Assembly (NCBI GenBank): GCA_023515745.1
Contig: JALECJ010000254.1
Location: 868,001-932,000 of the forward strand
Length of the DNA stretch: 64,000 bases
Direction of reading: 5' to 3'
From: Amoeboaphelidium protococcarum
Lineage: Eukaryota > Aphelidiomycota > Aphelidea
Both the position numbers and the translations under genes were made by a program. This document shows, in pieces, positions 12,327 through 23,639 of the stretch (positions are counted from its first letter, which is position 1; each line of letters opens with the position of its first letter). The notes below the pieces were generated by a model. The model was not told the DNA's origin. It ran no database searches and saw only the letters and a list, made by a program, of their open reading frames with translations.

Positions 12327-14075
12327 ATGAATAATCTCTTGAATAATTTGCCGTGGGATGTCAAGTCGACCATTACCAAGGTTAAAAATGCAGTCATGAA
12401 TTACACTGAGATGGAGGCCAAGGTTCTGGAGGCCACTAATAATGACCCATGGGGAGCATCTTCCACCCTGTTGTTGGAAATCAGTCGCGGAACATCTAGC
12501 TATCAGTACTTTAATGAGATCATGCCTATGGTGTACAAGAGGATCCATGAGCCTCAGTAGAATGGTACACCTTAGAAGTGGAGACAGGTTTACAAGAGTT
12601 TGCAGCTGATTGATTTCCTGCTGAAGAATGGCGATAGACGGGTAATTGATAGCGTGCGTGATCACTGCTATGACTTTAAGGCTCTATCTTAGTCATTCAA
12701 GTTTGTGGATGAGAAGGGCAAGGATCAAGGTATCAATGTGCGTCATCGTGCCAAGGAGATTGTTGAGCTGGTGAATGACACTGAGCGATTGAGTATGGAG
12801 AGGGACAAGGCGGCTGCGAATAGGAATAAGTACACTGGTGTGGCTGCAGATGAAGTTCGCTCAGGCAGTGGGGGATTCGGTTCAGCTTCAGGAGGTAGTA
12901 GATATGGTGGGTTTGGTAGTGACACTTATCGCCCATCGACCGGTGTGGCTGAATATGATTCACCGGCATAGGGTGGGAGTTCATCTTATGGAAATGTTGG
13001 TGGATCATATGGTAACGATTCTAGTGGTCGTAAGCAGTCAGATCCAAAGCCGTCCATTCCTATCCCACAAATGTCAAGTAATCAATCACAGAGTTATAGC
13101 AACCAGCCGCAGGTGTCTTCCGAGAGTGCCGTTGGAGTTTCTTCCAAGTAGCAGCAGTAATAGTAGTAGTAATAATAGTAGACTGTCAATTTACTTGATT
13201 TGGATTTTGGTGGTGCCACTTCGTCTGCTCCTCAATAGTATAATCAGCAAGCGAATAGTACTTTTGGGAATTCAGGCTTGGTACAGTAGACTAGTCGCTC
13301 AGTTGTATCCCCTTAAGGTAGTGGAGGCTTTAACACCCAGCCGGTCAATTAGAGCTTCTCTTAACCATAATTGAATGCTGGATAGTTTTAAAATTTTGGA
13401 CAACCATAACAGTAGTAGTAGAAGTAGTAATGGAATGGTACCAGCTCGATCATGTCTTAAAGTTCTTAATCGAGTGGCGGTCTATCTTAGCCGGCCAATG
13501 GTGGCATGAGTGGTACAAATCAGATGCAGATTTATCCCAATGCATCTTCCTCCAACGGTTTTGAGGGCTTTGGAAGTGGATTTATGTAACCACCGAGAGT
13601 CACCTCCCCAATGTCTCAGACTTCTTCTGTTGGAGGTATGGGTTTGGCATCTCAGCCAGCCGCACCCATGTAAACTCAGTCTAGCTTCTCTGGAAATGGC
13701 TAGAAAAATTCATTTTCCGCCCCTCCAGTGATGCCAGTGGCTTCCAACAATGGACTTATGATGGCTGCACAACCATAAAACTCCACTAGTGCCACCCGTC
13801 AGCCTTAACAGTAGTAGAATTCCAGTTTTAATTTGAAGCCGAACGATGTGTGGAATACTAATTTGGTGTCTCTTGACTCACTGGGAAAGTAGAGCAGTTC
13901 TCCGTAGACTGGACCTGCGTTGAATGAGCTGGCTGCATAGAAATAACAAGGTTAGTCGTAGTAGTAGATGTAGTCGTCTTTTGGGTAATTTGGAGATGCC
14001 TTTGGTGGACCGAGCTCAAGTGCTCAGAATCCTCCATAGAAGAATCAGAATAATTTTGATGATTTGCTGCTATGA
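12327..14075 (+). CDS. Epsin-like endocytic adaptor (ENTH domain)
   Basis: 582 residues in one exon. The ENTH domain spans about residues 12-150 (NYTEMEAKVLEATNNDPWG; WRQVYKSLQLIDFLLKNG; RHRAKEIVELV) and binds phosphoinositides at the plasma membrane or endosomes. The rest is disordered and Gly/Ser/Gln-rich. A tract of eleven glutamines (Q275-Q285) is encoded almost wholly by TAG/TAA. It is followed at once by a clathrin box LLDLD (289-293). The protein ends FDDLLL. No ubiquitin-interacting motif is obvious, so it may be nearer Ent3/Ent5 or a reduced Ent1/2. A standard-code annotation would cut it at codon 73. Confidence 0.93.
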
Positions 14076-14189
14076 GCTGCTAGGCATGAGTGAAAAGTGC
14101 AAATTACTTGGTGATGTGTGAAGTGGATTACATTTATTTTTTGGGATATTATTTCATGTAAGTGGTCGTGGTGTATTTTACAATCTTGT

Positions 14190-16118
14190 TCAACATCCAG
14201 ATGACTGCTATTGATAGAGTCGAGATGAGTATGGTTAAAGTTGCTCTGTAGACGCGCCTGAAATCTTCATAAAATCGACAACTTTAGCCAGAGCTTCCAT
14301 CAGATCACCGGCCGGATACTCAACTTCTTCCCCTGTGCGTTTAGCCACAGCTTCGCTCTCTAAAATTGAGTCCACCAGCAGTTTCCAATACTTTACAGCT
14401 AAATCTTTCTTATTGAGCTATTCGTACAGTTGAGCAATCTTGGACATTGCCATAAATTCTTGAGATGACAAACTTTCATCCTGTATTGTGGTTTCAGTGC
14501 CCAGAGCACCATGAAATATTTCATCCGATGGATCAATCATGATCTATTTCATGGTTGAGTGGCAGCTCAATGATTTCTTATAGCTTTTCACAGCGTCATC
14601 TAATTGATTAGTAACTTCGTAGATATTGGCCAGAGCAATCCACAATCTTCCATCATGTGGTCGCAATTTAACAGCCTTCTAAAAGTAATAGATAGAATAT
14701 ACTGGCATCTGCAACATCTCGTACGCTTACCCAAGACCGTACCAAGCACGATAGTCTGATGGACAAATCTGAATCGCTTTCTGATACGAATCCAACGCTG
14801 CATCAGTATTCCTAGCCTCGATGTACTCATGTCCCATTAAAGTATAAGCCGAGGCAGCCTGGAGATCAATAGCTGAACGGTATTAGTTATCAGCTCCAAA
14901 CAACTTCACCGCTCGATCAAACATCAAAATCGCATTAGCGCTGAGTCCTTTCATACTAAAGTAATTACCCAGTACAAAGCATGTCTCAGGCCTTAAACTC
15001 TACGGATCTACATTCTTCACAAGGTGATGGGCAAGTGTGGACAATGCTGCACTATCATCTTGAACAAAGAGGACGTTAGAGTATGTTTGGGTGATCTCGA
15101 CGTTGTACGGATCGCTGACCATCAACTCTCTGAATATTTCACTGGCACTCTCAAAATCTCGCAAGTGATACATGATACTTGCCCTTTTACTTTCAAGCCA
15201 CTGCGATTGAGGGAACAAGTTTTGCAAATCAGCCAGCATCAATTAAACTTAGTCAACCGAGCCGACTGAAGCAGATTATCCAGGTGAAGGCCCAATCTCT
15301 GAAGCGACTTGTACAACAAACGAGATTTTGTTTACATGCTCCGGCAATTCGCCAATAACACTCTCCACCTACATGCAAATGAGTTAATAATGATTATAAA
15401 AGACGCCTGTTATAAACATACCATTTTCCAGTCTTGCATAAACTTGGCCAGCTCAAACCAAGATCCCCAAAACATTGAATTCACCTATATTGATTTAACG
15501 AATGACTCTTTAGCTTTTTAACTCAAAGATACACGTGCATAAACAAGGCCTTGAAGATAATACATATAGCAGTCAGCATCTTTAGAGAGGAGAGTCTTAA
15601 TTTAATCCAGCAAGGACATGAACTGATGAGATTGCAACCGAGTTCTTTACTACTAACTGGTATCACTAGACTTTGATTATTCAGCCTCGCCATTAACGGT
15701 ATCAAGCGAAATTTCCTAGCCAATAATGTGGAAATACTCCGCATACAGGGCAATAAACTTAATAACAGACGGTAAGTTGTTATCATTCAAGTTGACACTA
15801 TTATAACAACGCTTGTAGTCTTTCAAATCAAAGTACGACTTGCAGAGTAGATATTTTTGAATGTAACCTCCAGCTGGTACCATTTAATTCACTAAATTGC
15901 TACTAATCTACTCGTCTACCATTTCTTGACTTGTTTACATACTATTGACCAGTTCTGAAATCCTACATTAAATTCAATTCCTTTTCAACTCTATTAATAT
16001 AAAACACATATAGCTATTGATCATACCAACATGATGCATAGTATAAGCCACGAGATTGGCATTAAAATGCTTCGGCAATAAAAGATTTTTCAACCTGAGA
16101 TTATTGTACTTTCACCAT
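14190..16118 (-). CDS. CDC23: APC/C subunit Cdc23 (APC8), TPR protein
   Basis: Scaffold TPR subunit of the anaphase-promoting complex. Three exons: 16118-16027, 15962-15422, 15368-14190 (603 residues). Introns 15963-16026 and 15369-15421 start GTATGA and GTATGT and end TGTAG. The N-terminus [20 protein letters not shown] matches the Cdc23 start (CSxRGL...AAKWAAEL), which fixes the first intron. The TPR core is unmistakable: [40 protein letters not shown] and [10 protein letters not shown]. Divergent from SMC2, another mitotic gene, over a 383-base spacer with a dyad element, so the two may be co-regulated. Confidence 0.95.
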
Positions 16119-16501
16119 TACACACACACAAGCTCACACACACGAAGGAAGATCAAAACTTGAATTATATTACGGTGGTTAGAAAAATAGCACAGTAATT
16201 TAAAAGGAAGAGAGAGAAAGAGATGAATGTGAAACCAACGTATTAGAGAATCAATGCAGAAAAGGCGGTCTTGTGCTGAAACAATGCCAAAGACGCGACG
16301 CGACAAACTGTTTCAGCTCGTCCTTCTCTTTCTCTCTTCGTCCTTCTCCTTACATGCTCTAGTTATATGGTATATATTAGACCATACTACTCTATAATTA
16401 GAATTTGTGTTTGTCTATTGATTGTATAGTCTCCTTCATTAGTCTGTCTGAGTTGTATAGTATCAAAGGAATTATTATTTTGAAGAGTTTATCCAGTTGA
16501 A
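16119..16501. promoter_or_regulatory. Divergent promoter of CDC23 and SMC2
   Basis: 383 bases. They include CA-rich low-complexity sequence at 16120-16145 just before the CDC23 start, pyrimidine-rich CTTTCTCTC tracts at 16321-16350 and the dyad/ACGCG element listed separately. Confidence 0.5.
16275..16317. promoter_or_regulatory. 9-bp dyad flanking tandem ACGCG, possible cell-cycle element
   Basis: GCTGAAACA (16275-16283) and its exact reverse complement TGTTTCAGC (16309-16317) flank GACGCGACGCGAC (16292-16304). ACGCG is the core of the fungal MBF (MCB) box, and TGTTT resembles forkhead sites. Both flanking genes act in mitosis. The role in transcription is inferred only. Confidence 0.35.
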
Positions 16502-19500
16502 ATGTACGTTGAGGAGATTATTATTGATGGCTTCAAGTCGTATGCTGTGAGAACTACGCTGAAAGATTTCTCGCCTCATTTTAATGCCATCACTGGATTG
16601 AATGGTAGTGGCAAGTCTAATGTTTTGGATGCTATTTGCTTTGTATTGGGATTGAGTTCTTCTAATCTACAGCAGGTCAGAGCCTAGTCTTTGAATGATT
16701 TGGTGTACAAGAAGGGATAGGCTGGTGTGGTTCGCGCCAGTGTCAGCATAGTGTTCAAGAATGATAATAAAGACTAGAGTCCTGTAGGATTTGAGAAATG
16801 TGATAAGATTACCGTGACCAGATAGATTGTCATTGGTGGCAAAAATAAGTATATGGTGAATGGAAGTCAGGCTCATTAGAACACTGTATAGAACTTGTTT
16901 CAGTCCGTTTAGTTGAATATTAATAATCCTCACTTTCTCATTATGCAGGGTAGAATTACCAAGGTGCTGAATATGAAGCCTGTAGAGATTCTAAGTCTGA
17001 TTGAGGAGGCTGCCGGCACCAGGATGTTTGAAGAGAAGAAGGAGAAAGCATTGAAGACCATTGAGAAGAAGGAGGCCAAGGTTGTCGAGATTAATGAGCT
17101 AATGGACAAGGATATTGCTCCAAAGTTGGATAAGCTGAAGAAGGAGAAGCAGGATTTTTTGAATTTCCAAAAGATTGAGAGTGAGGTTGAACGGCTGAAG
17201 AGACTATTAATTGCATTTGATTTCTATCAAGCTGATGGTTAGCAAAAGTAATTGAGCGAGTAAATAAGTGAAATAAATGATCAACTCTAATAGTATAAGA
17301 GTAAAGAGGAGGATTTGGAAGGAGATATAAAGTTTGCGCAAGAAAGTATCTAGGAACTGAATCAGCGCAAAGATTAAGAATTGAAGAAGAGTAGTAAATT
17401 CAAGGCTTTGTAGGAGACTGTTGCATCTCTATCAAGTCAATTGACCAGGTTATCTGCACAGAAAGATATTGTTTTAAAGTCTATCAAGGATGAGGAGAAG
17501 AGTATTGCTGAGTTGATTAAGGCGACTGATGCTGGTGAAAAGCAATTAGCTGCTATGGAGAGTAAAGTGATGCAAAGTAAGACTGCACTTGCTTCTGATC
17601 AGGATTCTCTGGATGGTGACATTGCAGCAGTCAAGAAGTAGGAAAATCTCTTGTAGACTCTAACGACAGGAGTAGCTGATTCTGAAGGTTAAGATAGTGG
17701 GTATGCTGACTAGTTGAATCAGTTAAAGGTGGACAAATCTAAGGTTATGGTTGAGGTTGAAGATTGTAAGCAGCGTTTGTAGTATCTCAATAGCCAGCTG
17801 GCTACTAAAAAGCCATAGGCAAAGGAGGCTGAAAAGGCTAACAAGTCTTAGTTGAAGTAGTTGGAAACTCTTAAAGCCGAGCTGAGTAAATTGGAGGCTG
17901 AGAGATAGAAAAGTGTTATTGATGAGTCTTTGGGATAAGATTTGAAGAGCAGAAAGTAGGAAAAGATTCATGAAATTAGAAAGCTGCAGTAGGAGATTGA
18001 CAATTTATCTGGACAATTGGCCAACTTTGATTTCAAGTATGCCGACCCTCATTCCAACTTTGATCGAAAGAAGGTACGTGGCCTCGTTGGACAATTGATC
18101 AAATTGTAGAAGGAGAACCTGGAGTTTTGTACGGCTTTACAAATTTGCGCTGAGGGACGTTTGTACTTTGTCGTTGTTGAAGACAACAAGGTGGCTAGTG
18201 ACTTATTGAAGAATGGTAAGTTGCAAAAGAAGCACACTTTCATTCCTTTGAAGTAGATAGTTCCACCAAATATTGCTCCTGAAAGAGTTTAAAGAAGTAA
18301 ATAGTTAGCTCCTGGTAAGGTTGAATCGGCTTTAGATCTTTTGCAGTTTCAGAAGGATGTTGAGCCTGCTATGAAATTTGTCTTTGGTGGTACTTTGATT
18401 TGTAAAGACGCCGAGGCTGCTAAACTGGTCACTTATGACTCCAAGGTCAGACTGCGTACCATCACTGTTGACGGTGATGTTTATGAACCTGGAGCTACTA
18501 TTACAGGTGGTAGTTCTCCGACAAGTAATAACATTTTAGAGAAGCTGTATCTTTTGTCCGCTGCTCAGGATCAATTGAACAAGGTCAAGTTTGAGCTCAA
18601 GGATATTAACGACCAGATTGAGTAATTCTAACAGAAATTAGACTTGTTTAACGGCTTGGATTCTACATGTAAGAGAAAGCAGAATGAATTGAAAAATTTG
18701 GACGATTTGATAAAGTCTAGTACTGCTGGCAGGCTCATCTCGGAAGTTTTAGAGTTGGAGTAAAATTCTTAGACTTTGAAGGGTCAACTAGCTACTGCTG
18801 AAAGTAAAGTTGGAGAACTGGATAAATAGATCAAGTCTGTAGAGCTGGAAATGAGAGAATTCGATTCTAACAGAGATGGATAGTTGAAGAAGATTGAGAA
18901 GACCTTGGCATCCGCTAAGAAGGCTTTAGTCAAGAAGCAAGCGGACTTCAAGCTAAAGAAGACTGAACATGATTCATTGCTTGCCGAGTTTGAATAGATG
19001 ATGTAGGACAGGAATGAGTCTATGTAGTCTTTGGAAGAGATGAAGACTTCTCTGGCTAGTTAAGAGTCGGAATTGAAAAATATGATCTCCGAAATTCAAG
19101 CACTAAAGACTGAATATGACACTCACAACAAGGAATTGCAGAAGTAGTCTAAAGTGTTCTTATAGTTTGACAAGGATATTGCGGCTATGTAAGCGGAAGT
19201 GAAGTAGAAGCAGAGTATGATTCAAGAACTGCATTTGAATTCAAAGAAGCATAGCATTGACCTCGGTAACGCACAGAAAACTCTGGCTGATGCTCAAAAT
19301 CTCTGCGTCGTTATTGAAAAAGAGCATGAGTGGGTGGCCGATTAGAAGGGCAACTTTGGTAAACCAAATACTGCATTTGACTTCAGTCGTATGGACGCGA
19401 GTGATTGTTCAAAGAAGCTCACCAAATTGTAGGCTGAGTATGAAGTTTTACGAAAGAAGATCAATGTCAAAGTCATGAACATGATCGACCGTGTGGTGTA

Positions 19501-20215
19501 GAAGGAGCAGTCCCTCAAGCAGATGCTGGCCACTGTCCGCAAGGACAAGGAGAAAATTGAAGAGACAATTCAGCAGCTTGACCATTACAAGAGAGAGGCT
19601 CTGCAAAGAACTTGGCAGAAAGTTAATGGAGATTTTGGCGCCATCTTTAACGATCTTTTACCTGGCAACACTGCAAAGCTGGATCCTGTCGAGGGACAGA
19701 CTATTTACGATGGTCTTGAGGTGAAGGTGCGACTGGGTAAAGTCTGGAAGTAGAGTCTTACTGAACTCAGCGGTGGCTAGAGATCTCTTGTCGCTCTTTC
19801 ATTGATTCTGTCATTGTTGCAGTTCAAACCAGCTCCAATGTACATTCTCGATGAAATTGATGCTGCCCTGGATCTGTCACACACGCAGAATATTGGACAT
19901 CTATTCAAGAACAGGTTTAAAGGCTCTCAATTTATTGTAGTCTCTCTGAAAGAAGGGATGTTTAATAATGCAGACGTGCTGTTTCGCGCTAGATTCCGTG
20001 ATGGAACTTCTGTTGTCGAACGCTTCACTTAGCAAACAGTCGCCGGCTCTGAACTACCCGTTGCGTCATCGTCGGGTAGTAGAAAAGCAGCTACATCTAA
20101 ATCTTCAAAGAAGAATGGTGGCGGTGGTGGTGGCGATGACGAAGAAGAAGAGTACTCCGAGTAGAATGAAAATGCAGTTAATTCGAAGCAGCAAAAGAAG
20201 ACTCGACGTGGATGA
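16502..20215 (+). CDS. SMC2: Condensin subunit SMC2
   Basis: 1237 residues, one exon: the condensin ATPase that compacts mitotic chromosomes. It starts [15 protein letters not shown], with Walker [10 protein letters not shown] (about 32-40). The SMC2-specific stretch [17 protein letters not shown] follows, then coiled coil to about 500. The hinge lies near 515-690 ([28 protein letters not shown]), followed by a second coiled coil. The ABC signature is LSGGQ, whose Q1093 is TAG at 19778-19780. Walker B is [12 protein letters not shown]. The tail after residue about 1190 is short and Gly/Glu/Lys-rich. Many coiled-coil glutamines are TAG, making this gene the clearest proof of the code. Intact. 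Confidence 0.99.
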
Positions 20216-20292
20216 ACATATCGTTTGAACTGAAAAGTTGAAATTTACCACGTGTGTCTTGTATAGTTTTTCGTCTTATTATTTATCAGGAA

Positions 20293-21652
20293 TTATCACA
20301 TTAACAATGACATTATTACGTGATTTATTGAATCATGTACCTGCCAGAACAGTAACCATTAAAAACCGCACCTCAAGATGCGCGTGAATTAGATGATATT
20401 GAGTTGAAATTATGGGATTCTTTTGGTCAAGATGTCATTATACCGTATAGGAATCATATTTAGCCGCATTTGGATATGGATTGCTACATTGGAATTAATT
20501 AGGATACAGTCAGTGTCGGTAGTGAAGCGGAAATAAAACACTACTTGATACGTCGCGTATTTTCGATTGCTGAAGACATCGTCAAATCCTTGGGTGGGTC
20601 TGTGATTCATTAAGATATCGGTCCAGCTGTAGGACTCCATCCTGATCTTATTTTTCGGTACAAGGTCGACCCTAGCTGCGGCTGCATCTTGCCAATTGAG
20701 ATTAAGACAATGTGGGCTTTCGATGTGGATGATGATCTTATTGATTTCACTAATTAAGAGGAGATCAAGAAAAAGGTGCTACGGCAAGAATATGGCTACA
20801 TGTCCGTTAATCATAACAGATATGGAATAATCTGTACTGCTGATAAGTTCTTCTTTCTGCGTCGTGGTGGGTCTGATGGGAGAGAGTAAAGCACTTTGGA
20901 GGTAAGTAGCGCCGTGCATCGTGATTAAAGTGCGCCATTCACTTTGATGGAGGCTGTATGTGCCATGTTTTATCTCTGCGAAAATAAAGATCATTGCATT
21001 TTCGCGTCTCCCACTCCTGCAATGTAACCCGATTATCAAGTTTTTGACACTTCTGTTGTGACGCATGTCGGCCTTCATGAAGTATACTTTGAACGAGTTG
21101 TTGGCGGTTCTGATTTGTCTTCAGTAGTCTTTGGCGGAATCGATACCTTTTACGAGTCGGATAACGGCTTACTTCAATTTACAGCGCGTTAGACTGTCTT
21201 GAAAATGGCTGATTCTACCAAGGATCCAGAACATTTAAAAGTATATGCCATCGATTAAGAGCATTAATGTTATCTGAAGCTATCTAGATTGCAAGGTACT
21301 GTCATTCCGAGATTGTTGGCGCGTCTGTCGATTGATGGCTGGATTGAGGCAATAATGATAGAGCGCCTGGAACGTGTATCTACTGTCGCTGACATTTAAG
21401 CACATTATCGGCAGTTGCGTGATTCATTATAGTTAATTCATTAAAATGGCGTATCTCATGGTGACGTTGCACCGCGTAATATAATGTGGAAAGGAGATTA
21501 ACTGCTCTTCATTGATTTCGGACACGCAAAGTTGGCAAGTCAAATGTCATAATAGGAGTATTCGCAAATGTGCAATCGTGACATCAAGATGTTGAATGAG
21601 ATTGCAGGTGTACAAGAAGCATGATGTATCTCTGGTTGTTTGAATTAATATA
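20293..21652 (+). repeat. Inverted duplication, arm B
   Basis: Reverse-orientation partner of 4432-5812. Its ends lie just upstream of the copy B start and shortly past its stop. The stretch around 20790-21100 is nearly identical to 4985-5300, while about 21100-21205 differs strongly. Confidence 0.9.
20335..21624 (+). CDS. PD-(D/E)XK nuclease + protein kinase fusion, copy B
   Basis: 429 residues, inverted paralogue of the gene at 4459-5799. It keeps HPDLIF, LPIEIKT, QEYGYM, the lysine in VLKM, HGDVAPRN and IDFGHA, so both catalytic centres look complete. The ATG matching the copy A start (20308) runs into TGA because of a 20-base net deletion. An ATG at 20335 in the shifted frame (MYLPEQQPLKTAP) joins the conserved frame before RELDDIEL, giving a replaced N-terminus. 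The linker between nuclease and kinase (about residues 270-300) is the most diverged part. Placed directly 3' of SMC2, same strand, 119-base gap. Function unknown; kin are Crinkler-like effector or conflict proteins of fungi. Confidence 0.85.
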
Positions 21653-21958
21653 CTTGCATTTTTTAGTCAGATACACTTTATTACTTGTTAAACTTGGCGT
21701 ATTTAGATTTCATGTGATTTGTTTTACACTGGAGAACGATGTGAAGAGGTGTTAAATATGACTATGGCTTCAGAAAAAAGACAGAATGATACATGCAATA
21801 CATTTGTATGCGTCAATTCTATGGTCCTGCACAGTAGAGTGAGTGACAAGCCGATTCGCATACTATAATTTATCATGAATCTGCCACCTACAGTACAACG
21901 AATTTATCAATTTATTTTTTCTATCTTGATCAACTAAACCACAAATTAGATTGCAAAA
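21625..21958. other. Intergenic
   Basis: 334 AT-rich bases between copy B and BUD22. I see no gene. The last part presumably carries the BUD22 promoter. Confidence 0.4.
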
Positions 21959-23169
21959 ATGAGTAAAAATCATATCAAAAGTGCTAAAAGTATCTTGTAC
22001 AGCCTTGGATAGCTGCAATAACGCGTAAGTTATCGTCTATATGATAAGGAAATTTCATATCATAAAAACAATATGTAGCTTTCCAATACGGACGAAAATA
22101 CCAGTCAGGATGTAAAGGATTAGCTGGCAATGTAGATTACGCGTAATCAAGAAATGGCGTTGGATGCGAAATTGGTAATCTAATTCACTTTAATGCAATG
22201 CTGATAGATTTATTACATTCGTATAATATGTAGATTTAGTGCGAGAAATAGCATAGAAGAGAAATTAAGAAGCTTCTCACGTTTCATTTTCAAAAGCTCA
22301 CCAAGAAGCTCTCTGCATTGCGATCAGATCTTGAATAGGACCAAGATATTTAATCTGCTCAAGATCTCAAAGCTAAAATTTCCCATTTAGAAACTGAATT
22401 AATTCAAGCTAAAATGTGTGATATAGACCGTATTAGTAATCATTCTTGGAATAAGATATAGTCTGGGCTCTCCCGCGGTAAAAGTGTAGATCTCAGCGAC
22501 AACAATACTGACAGTGATGATAGTACTCAAGTTGGTGACACTTGCAAGCCACTGATCATCGATGATAATTCTAAACGGGCACTCTTGCGTTTATAGGAAG
22601 ACAAGAAGTATAAGAGCTTTGTTTAAGAATTGAAATCAGACTATGAAGCATTTAAAGAGCGCGTCTTTAAAGTCAATAAGCAGCACATGGAGAAACGTAA
22701 AGAAGATGTCGATAATGCTAAAGTTGCGCGCAAGTCCAACAGCTAACCGCGTTAGACTTTTAAGAGACCGCGATTTGATCCTGATGAAATTGACTTTGAT
22801 GACCTGATTGAGGATCCCGCAGTAAAAGCGCTGGAGTAGTAGTAGAAAAAGAAGAAGAATCGTCCTGGGTAATAAGCACGAAAGAGAAGTTATCTAGAGT
22901 AGATTGGGTCTGCCAAGGGGCGCGATGGAAGACGCTCACATACAACTGCTGCAGGACGCGACGACAGAAATAAATAATCTATAATACCTGACCGGAGGGA
23001 GAAGCAAATTGAATCTATTAAGCGTAATCGTGGTGGTGTCAAGTCGAAAGTAAACTCGTAACGATCCAACACATTACATCCGTCATGGGAGGCTAAGAAG
23101 AAATTGCAACAGGCTGGAATAGTTCCCTCTGCTGGCGTAAAGATTAAGTTTGATAGCGACGGTGAGTGA
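21959..23169 (+). CDS. BUD22: Bud22/SRFBP1-like ribosome-biogenesis protein
   Basis: Exons 21959-22174 and 22234-23169 (383 residues); intron 22175-22233, GTAATC...TGTAG. Basic, coiled-coil N-terminal half, an acidic stretch (LSDNNTDSDDSTQ), then a lysine-rich C-terminal half. The ending LHPSWEAKKKLQQAG...VKIKFDSDGE matches the conserved Bud22 C-terminus (HPSWEAKRK...KIxFDD). Bud22 family proteins act in 18S rRNA maturation in the nucleolus. A second AG six bases downstream would also keep the frame, but the TGTAG rule favours the first. Orthology rests mainly on the C-terminal motif. Confidence 0.8.
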
Positions 23170-23639
23170 TGCGCTCCAGTTAATAATACTCTCTCTATCA
23201 CTCAGCGGAAAAAATATTCTGAGTTGAAACTTGCACTTTCCTTTAAATCATATAACTGCGTTTTTCTATTGAATTTTTAATACGCTCCCTATGAACGTCA
23301 ACAGTATCAATCAATAATGGAATGTGATACCAGTCAGTCAGCCAAGGAGACAGACAGCCTACAAGAAGATCGATCAAACAAATGGCTCAAACAAAGCCAT
23401 TCGCGCGCAGACTTTTCTCCGGCAATTCCAGTCACAATGGAAGAAACAAACGCGCGTGCCGATTCTGTTTGCCACAATAGTGACCGTTTCCGCCGACGTT
23501 ACAGAGATTTTCAACATCTCCATCCATCGATTTTGCCTTGCTGCCGATTGCTACCCAGTTCAGCTTTTCTTTACTTGTTGTTGTTGTTGAACTTTCTTAC
23601 ATTGACTCGCTGGTATCCATTAAGTTTCCGATTAGTAAT
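23170..23639. other. Intergenic/5' leader of the desaturase
   Basis: 470 bases. A 99-codon ATG frame (23291-23590) ends in TGA 50 bases before the desaturase start. It resembles no known family and would be an upstream ORF at best. Confidence 0.35.

Noticed and set aside
23291-23590. 99-codon frame upstream of the desaturase (MNVNSINQQW...)
   Set aside because: No family resemblance, ends in a cysteine run from a TTG/TGT microsatellite, and no TGTAG acceptor links it to the desaturase.
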